Source: Virgisporangium aliadipatigenens (GTDB lineage Bacteria > Actinomycetota > Actinomycetes > Mycobacteriales > Micromonosporaceae). Taken from it: a DNA stretch of 64,000 nt. The notes beneath the pieces are model-generated. The model worked only from the letters and a program-made list of their open reading frames with translations, did not search any database and was not told the DNA's origin. The stretch lies in the NCBI RefSeq assembly GCF_016863615.1, contig NZ_BOPF01000021.1, positions 1 to 64,000 on the forward strand, in the 5' to 3' direction. Below are positions 60,020 to 64,000 of this stretch, in pieces. Within the stretch, counting starts at the first letter, position 1. Every line of letters starts with the position of its first letter. The position numbers and the translations under genes are program-made.

Positions 60020-61159
60020 CTACTGGTTGACCACCACGGCATCCCCGGGCAGTGAGTGGAAGCGCACCGTCTCCTTAGGGCGGTCGACCCGCCACGTGCC
60101 GACCCTGTTCCCCTCGCGCAGCACCACCGTGGAGCGATCCAGCCAGAACGCCTTCATCGCCACGCCGCTCACCGGCGACTCGTGGCTCGCCGGCCGTTCC
60201 CGCGAACTCTCCAGGTCGTAGACGCGCGCCCCGACCTGTCCCGTGGCGAGCAACCACCGACCGTCCGGCGACAGCCAACCCCGGTCCACGGCCGAGTCGA
60301 ACACGTCGCAGGCCGACTCCTCCACGCCGAGCCCCTCGACCCGGATCGACACCAGGCACGGCGAACCGCCCTGGTCACGCTGCGCGGCCACGAGGTACTT
60401 CCCGTCCGGCCACGCCCCGAAGAGCACGCTCGAGGTCGACCAGGTCGGCTTGTACGCGCCCCGCTTCGGGAACCACACGTCGTACCGGTGGTACCCGTCC
60501 CCACCACCGGCGGAGAGGCCCCCACCGGAGAGGCTGCCGTCGGAGAGCACCACCGCCTCCCCCACGAACCCGACCGGCGCCACCCCGGCCGGCACGGTGG
60601 ACTCCTGCCGGGACCCGGAGGACTCCATCCGGAAGTCGAACAGCTTGCCGTCGAGCACACCGGCGACCCGCGCCTCCGGCCCGACCGCGAGCCGGTTGGC
60701 GCGCGGCACCACCGTGATCTGCGAACCGTTCGCCGGGTCCAGATAGGACAGCCGGTAGACGGGCGCCTCGGTCAGCCGCTCGACGAGCAGGTAGCCGGCG
60801 CGCGCACGGTACGCCCGCTCGACCGTCCCGGCGAGCGCGATCGGCACGGCGCGACCGTCCACTGTGTACAGCGTTCCGCCGCTGATCACGTCGACCGGCA
60901 TCCGCTCGTTGACGAACTGCGCCAGCAACGACGGATCGTTGCCGGAGTTCTCCTGGCCGGACAGCGGCCGCAGGGAGAGCACCATGAGCACCGCACCCGC
61001 GAGGAAGCACAGCGCCACCGCGCCGACCATGCTCTGCTGACGCCGCAGCCGGGCCCGACCCCGGGCGATGGCGGCGTCGGCGAGCAGGTGCGAACCGGTG
61101 GGCGCACCACCGGCCAGGTCCCGAAGAACCCGGCTCAGCTCGTCTTCCAGCGGGGTCAC
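60020..61159 (-). CDS. Membrane protein encoded with SigE-family sigma factor, probable anti-sigma partner
   Basis: 379 residues. An N-terminal cytoplasmic segment of about 50 residues (VTPLEDELSRVLRDLAGG ... RARLRRQQS) is followed by one membrane helix (MVGAVALCFLAGAVLMVLSL) and an extracytoplasmic beta-propeller-like domain with WD40/TolB-like repeats (WLSPDGRWLLATG, GAWPDGKYLVAAQ). GTG 61159 overlaps the sigma factor stop by 4 bases. This arrangement is common for SigE-family sigma factors; the anti-sigma role is inferred, as no zinc HxxxCxxC motif is present. Confidence 0.7.
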   Translation of the reverse strand: MTPLEDELSRVLRDLAGGAPTGSHLLADAAIARGRARLRRQQSMVGAVALCFLAGAVLMVLSLRPLSGQENSGNDPSLLAQFVNERMPVDVISGGTLYTVDGRAVPIALAGTVERAYRARAGYLLVERLTEAPVYRLSYLDPANGSQITVVPRANRLAVGPEARVAGVLDGKLFDFRMESSGSRQESTVPAGVAPVGFVGEAVVLSDGSLSGGGLSAGGGDGYHRYDVWFPKRGAYKPTWSTSSVLFGAWPDGKYLVAAQRDQGGSPCLVSIRVEGLGVEESACDVFDSAVDRGWLSPDGRWLLATGQVGARVYDLESSRERPASHESPVSGVAMKAFWLDRSTVVLREGNRVGTWRVDRPKETVRFHSLPGDAVVVNQ

Positions 61160-61791
61160 GGTCCTACCCGGGCACCGGCAAGCTCGTTGTCGACGACGGC
61201 CGCGAAGGTGGCGGGCGCCTCGGCGAGGGCGACGGGCGCCTCCGCGACGGTCGCCGACCGGCGCCGGGGCAGCCGCACCGCCGGCTCGATGCCCTGCTCG
61301 GCCATGCGCGCGCGCAACGTGGTCAGCGCGCGGGCGCACTGGCTCTTGACCGTGCCGACGCTGACGCCCAGCAGCCGCGCGGTCTCCGCCTCGGTCTGGT
61401 CCTCGTAGAACCGCAGTACCAGCACGGCCCGCTGGCGGTTGGGCAGCCCCTGCACGAACCGCCACAGCAGGTCCCGCTCGGCGCGCTCGTCCACGCCGTC
61501 GGTCGCCTCGCGGTCCGGCAGCACGGCGGTCGGCCGCTCCCGGTGCCAGCGCCGGCGCCACCAACTCGTCGCGGTGGTGACCAGCACGCGGCGCGCATAC
61601 GGCTCCACCGACTCGATCACACCGAGACGCAACCACGCCAGATACGTCTTGGTCAACGCCGTCTGCAGCAGGTCTTCGGCGATGCCCCAGTCGCCGGTCA
61701 ACAGGTATGCCGTGCGCAGCAACGCGGGCGATCTGGCCGCCACGAACTCGCGGAACTGCTCGTCGATCGTTTTCTCGATCGTCTCGGTCAC
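61156..61791 (-). CDS. SigE-family ECF RNA polymerase sigma factor
   Basis: 211 residues. Sigma2: FREFVAARSPALLRTAYLLTGDWGIAEDLLQTALTKTYLAW. Sigma4: VQGLPNRQRAVLVLRFYEDQTEAETARLLGVSVGTVKSQCARALTTLR. The SARSPALLRTAYLLTGD opening is typical of the actinobacterial SigE family of ECF sigmas. An extra C-terminal segment of about 45 residues follows. ATG 61791. Co-transcribed with the membrane partner. Confidence 0.92.
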   Translation of the reverse strand: MTETIEKTIDEQFREFVAARSPALLRTAYLLTGDWGIAEDLLQTALTKTYLAWLRLGVIESVEPYARRVLVTTATSWWRRRWHRERPTAVLPDREATDGVDERAERDLLWRFVQGLPNRQRAVLVLRFYEDQTEAETARLLGVSVGTVKSQCARALTTLRARMAEQGIEPAVRLPRRRSATVAEAPVALAEAPATFAAVVDNELAGARVGP

Positions 61792-61848
61792 GTGTGCTCC
61801 CCCTGGACGTCCCCGAAGTAAGGACGCTCGAAGGAGGTCAATCGGTTG

Positions 61849-62862
61849 TCAGGTGCCGTCGTCCACGACGTCCTGCGCGTTGGCCAGCCGAGCCTCGACC
61901 GCCTCCGGCTCGTACATCTCCTCGACGATGCGCAGGTAGAGCTCGTTGGGGCTGGGCAGGTGCGGGATGCGGCGCAGCGCCTGCTCCTGACCGGCCGACT
62001 CCAGCTCGAACGTGCCGTAGTTGAGCACCCGTCCGAGCGCGCTCTGCACGTACTTCATGTCGGTGACCCGCTGGAGCGGCATCATCGCGACGTTGCGGGT
62101 GATGATGCCGCTGACCACCATGACCCGCTTGTTGGTCAGGATGAACCGGTCGAACCACCAGTCCGCGATCTGCCAGGCGACCCAGATGAGCACGAAGATC
62201 CAGCCGAGCACCAGGAACGTCGCGAACTCCGGCCGCGCGTCGTAGCGGGTCAGCAGGCCGGTGACGACGCCCATGACGACCGTGGCGCCGGCGGCGATGC
62301 CCACCTCGCGGGCGAGCTGGATCGGATGGCGCCGCCATTCCCCCCGGAACTTCTCCGTGGGGAACAGGTACTTCTGCACCAGCTGGCTCGGCTCGTCCTC
62401 CAGCGGCACGACGCGCCGGCTGCCGACGAGCCCGGTGCCTCCGCCGCCGCCGCGGAGGTTGCTCAGCTCCTCCTCGGTGATCGGCTCCCCGACGACGAAC
62501 GACGCCCCCACGGTCGTGGAGCCGTCGTAGCGTTCGTCCGCGAGATCCTCGGGGAAGCCAAGGTCGTCGCCGTAATCGGGATCCTTGCGGAACCGTGGGT
62601 CGTCGAACTCGGGATCGTCCACATAGGGCGGTGGGGTGCGTCCGCCGGGACTCGGCCGGGGCCGGTCGAGGTCGGGATCCGCCGCGAAGGCCCGCTCGTC
62701 CTCCCGGATGTCGGCCAGGTCGGCGTCGGTCAGCTCGTCCGGGTCCGGCCGATCGGGTCCGGCCGGAGGGTCGAAGCGCGCGCGTGGGATCGGTTCGGTG
62801 TCGCGGTCCCGCCAGATGTGCTCGTCCTCGCCGCCGCTGCTACGCGGCCCCTCCCCAGCCAT
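61849..62862 (-). CDS. PH domain-containing membrane protein
   Basis: 337 residues. A long acidic, Pro/Asp-rich cytoplasmic N-terminus (about 150 residues) precedes a membrane part with helices EVGIAAGATVVMGVVTGLL and FATFLVLGWIFVLIWVAW, then a bacterial PH domain (bPH2): WWFDRFILTNKRVMVVSGIITRNVAMMPLQRVTDMKYVQSALGRVLNYGTFELESAGQEQALRRI. Such proteins are of unknown function. ATG 62862, 3 bases after the stop of the small gene upstream. Confidence 0.88.
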   Translation of the reverse strand: MAGEGPRSSGGEDEHIWRDRDTEPIPRARFDPPAGPDRPDPDELTDADLADIREDERAFAADPDLDRPRPSPGGRTPPPYVDDPEFDDPRFRKDPDYGDDLGFPEDLADERYDGSTTVGASFVVGEPITEEELSNLRGGGGGTGLVGSRRVVPLEDEPSQLVQKYLFPTEKFRGEWRRHPIQLAREVGIAAGATVVMGVVTGLLTRYDARPEFATFLVLGWIFVLIWVAWQIADWWFDRFILTNKRVMVVSGIITRNVAMMPLQRVTDMKYVQSALGRVLNYGTFELESAGQEQALRRIPHLPSPNELYLRIVEEMYEPEAVEARLANAQDVVDDGT

Positions 62863-62865
62863 GGG

Positions 62866-63024
62866 TCAGTTGAAGAGCGAGGTCATGAAGTCGCCGATAC
62901 CGCCGGCCAAGTCCATGATTCCGCTGCCGATCGACTTTGCGACGTTGGCGGCGGACTGAGGCCGGTACGCGATGAAAAAGATCAAGAACGCGATGCTGCC
63001 CCAGGTAAGGACTTTCTTGACCAT
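62866..63024 (-). CDS. Small single-pass membrane protein, 52 residues
   Basis: MVKKVLTWGSIAFLIFFIAY, then RPQSAANVAKSIGSGIMDLA and GGIGDFMTSLFN. One N-terminal membrane helix and an amphipathic tail. It lies 3 bases before the PH-domain gene on the same strand, so it is probably translated with it. Similar small proteins are widespread in actinobacteria beside PH-domain genes. An earlier in-frame start at 63072 is possible. Confidence 0.72.
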   Translation of the reverse strand: MVKKVLTWGSIAFLIFFIAYRPQSAANVAKSIGSGIMDLAGGIGDFMTSLFN

Positions 63025-63248
63025 CTCGGCCCATCCCTCCCCACGGCGACGGTCCTGTCCCGCCGCGGACACTCAGCGTATCAGTCAGACCGCTTAGGGT
63101 GAATTGTGCGTGCGATGACCGACTCGGACGTTGATCCTAGACCGATAGGTCTACACCGCACCGTGACGATACGGGGGCAACGCGGCACAACACCAGTCGT
63201 GGGCCGCGCGTGTCGTAGACGGCAGAATCACACCCGTCCGGGCGGTTT

Positions 63249-63902
63249 TCACACCCGCCCGTGCAGATACGGCGTCGGTGCGCCGTAGACGAGCTGCCCG
63301 GGGACGTCGTCCACGAGGTTGATCAGGTTGAGGTCCTCGGCGAAGACGTAACCGGCGCCGGAGGGCCAGGCGACCAGGTAGAGCCACATGCCCATCGCCT
63401 CGCCGACGTAGGCGCAGCGGTCGGCCGCCGACTTCACGGTCCACAGCGAGGCGGGCCAGCCGGCCGCCCGGACCCGCGCGTGCGGGGTGGCGGTGGACTC
63501 GCCCTCCAGGAACGGTCCCGGGTCCGGCCCGGGGATGCCGGCGAGGCGGGTGCCGAAGCCGACGCCCGGCTCCTCGGCGACGAGCAGCAGGTCGGCGGGG
63601 CCGCCCTCCAGCGGGGTCGGGCCGCTGATCGCCATCACCGTGCCGCGGGTCCCGTCGTGGTCGTCACCGACCCAGCCCGCGCCGGTCACCGTCCATCCGG
63701 GCGGCAGGGGCCACGGGCACCAGAGCGGCGTGGCCGAGCCGTCGACCCGGCTGCGGACCATCTCGACGATCTCCGGACCGATGTGTTCGGGAACGTGCAG
63801 GGGAAGCACACCACCGTCGACGTCGCAGCGCCATTCGGAGTTCATCAGGTCCGGCGGCCGCACCGGGCCACCGCACCTGGGACAACTCACGGAGACGCCC
63901 AT
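63249..63902 (-). CDS. DUF6758-like protein with N-terminal zinc ribbon
   Basis: 217 residues. N-terminal VSCPRCGGPVRPPDLMNSEWRCDVDG supplies three Cys of a zinc-ribbon-like unit. A compact domain follows: ATPLWCPWPLPPGWTVTGAGWVGDD, GPADLLLVAEEPGVGFGTRLAG, and VGEAMGMWLYLVAWPSGAGYVFAEDLNLINLVDDVPGQLVYG. This resembles an actinobacterial family annotated DUF6758. ATG 63902 (GTG 63908 also in frame). Function unknown. Confidence 0.7.
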   Translation of the reverse strand: MGVSVSCPRCGGPVRPPDLMNSEWRCDVDGGVLPLHVPEHIGPEIVEMVRSRVDGSATPLWCPWPLPPGWTVTGAGWVGDDHDGTRGTVMAISGPTPLEGGPADLLLVAEEPGVGFGTRLAGIPGPDPGPFLEGESTATPHARVRAAGWPASLWTVKSAADRCAYVGEAMGMWLYLVAWPSGAGYVFAEDLNLINLVDDVPGQLVYGAPTPYLHGRV

Positions 63903-63907
63903 GCCCA

Positions 63908-64000
63908 CTACGGTGCGTCGTCGAACCGCCCGCCGTCAAGCCACTCCGGCGGATCCGCGTGTTCCTGAATCCAGGCGTGCATCGCGATTCCGCTCGCGAC
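63908..64000 (-). CDS. C-terminal end of a gene cut by the right window edge
   Basis: Thirty codons, VASGIAMHAWIQEHADPPEW then LDGGRFDDAP and TAG, open to the window edge. The stop shares one base with the GTG of the downstream DUF6758-like gene (TAGTG), suggesting one operon. Too little is visible to name the product. Confidence 0.6.
   Translation of the reverse strand, partial: VASGIAMHAWIQEHADPPEWLDGGRFDDAP

Noticed and set aside
63106-63288. 60-codon + strand frame between the small membrane gene and the DUF6758-like gene
   Set aside because: Arg/Gly-rich, no family resemblance, and the sequence looks like a promoter region with a small dyad (TAGACC GATA GGTCTA, about 63137-63152).
1-64000. 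CRISPR array, insertion sequence, integrase or replication origin
   Set aside because: No regularly spaced repeats, transposase or integrase motifs, or DnaA-box clusters were seen on either strand.

Overview
This 64-kb window is high-GC chromosomal DNA from an actinobacterium, most likely a member of the Micromonosporaceae (an Actinoplanes-like organism). The reasons are the strong G/C third-position bias, frequent GTG starts, many 4-bp start/stop overlaps, a FliA/WhiG-type sigma factor, and actinobacterial core synteny. The left end (ksgA, tatD, metG, rsmI/pmt) and the 47-54 kb block (sepX-like, rimJ, moeA, galU, fthC, Ruc-like gene) correspond to the M. tuberculosis neighbourhoods Rv1010-Rv1002c and Rv0996-Rv0991c. 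The genus assignment is inference.

Region by region. 1-12.8 kb is housekeeping: rRNA methylation (rsmA, rsmI), TatD, MetRS, protein O-mannosylation (pmt), plus lipoprotein and membrane proteins and an RNA ligase gene split by a frameshift. 12.9-17.7 kb holds a glutamate-cysteine ligase-like gene followed by a tightly spaced trio: UBP zinc finger, response-regulator/thioredoxin-reductase-like fusion, and cNMP-binding histidine kinase. 17.7-20.1 kb has a P450 with a palindromic operator and a convergent TetR gene, then a cupin. 20.1-36.4 kb has secreted proteins, a DEAD-box helicase, the FliA/WhiG sigma factor, two two-component loci (one with a degenerate second kinase), an ABC exporter, a ROK kinase, an Smr protein and an aldo/keto reductase.

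36.7-47.0 kb is the accessory and most interesting part. A three-gene + strand operon encodes (i) a nucleoside phosphorylase-like domain fused to a helical region and a VMAP-C-like domain, (ii) a MoxR-type AAA+ ATPase, and (iii) a 1431-residue protein with a SAV_2336-type N-terminus, vWA-like domain, NB-ARC NTPase and TPRs (FxsT-like). Facing it is a small peptide gene followed by an alpha-ketoglutarate HExxH-type peptide beta-hydroxylase, and then a tRNA-Ala gene. I read this as a MoxR-vWA-VMAP ternary conflict/signalling system beside a candidate RiPP pair: the peptide has a leader resembling FxsA, and no FxsB radical SAM gene is present in the window.

47.3-64 kb returns to core functions: a SepX-like divisome protein, rimJ-moeA-galU downstream of a diguanylate cyclase, fthC, a Ruc-like redox chaperone behind a perfect CIRCE operator, a Fur regulator, an MpaB-type oxygenase, S4, PPK2, a RecB-like nuclease, a PHP phosphoesterase, a SigE-family sigma factor with its membrane partner, and PH-domain and DUF6758-like proteins. 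No CRISPR array, insertion sequence, integrase or replication origin was seen.
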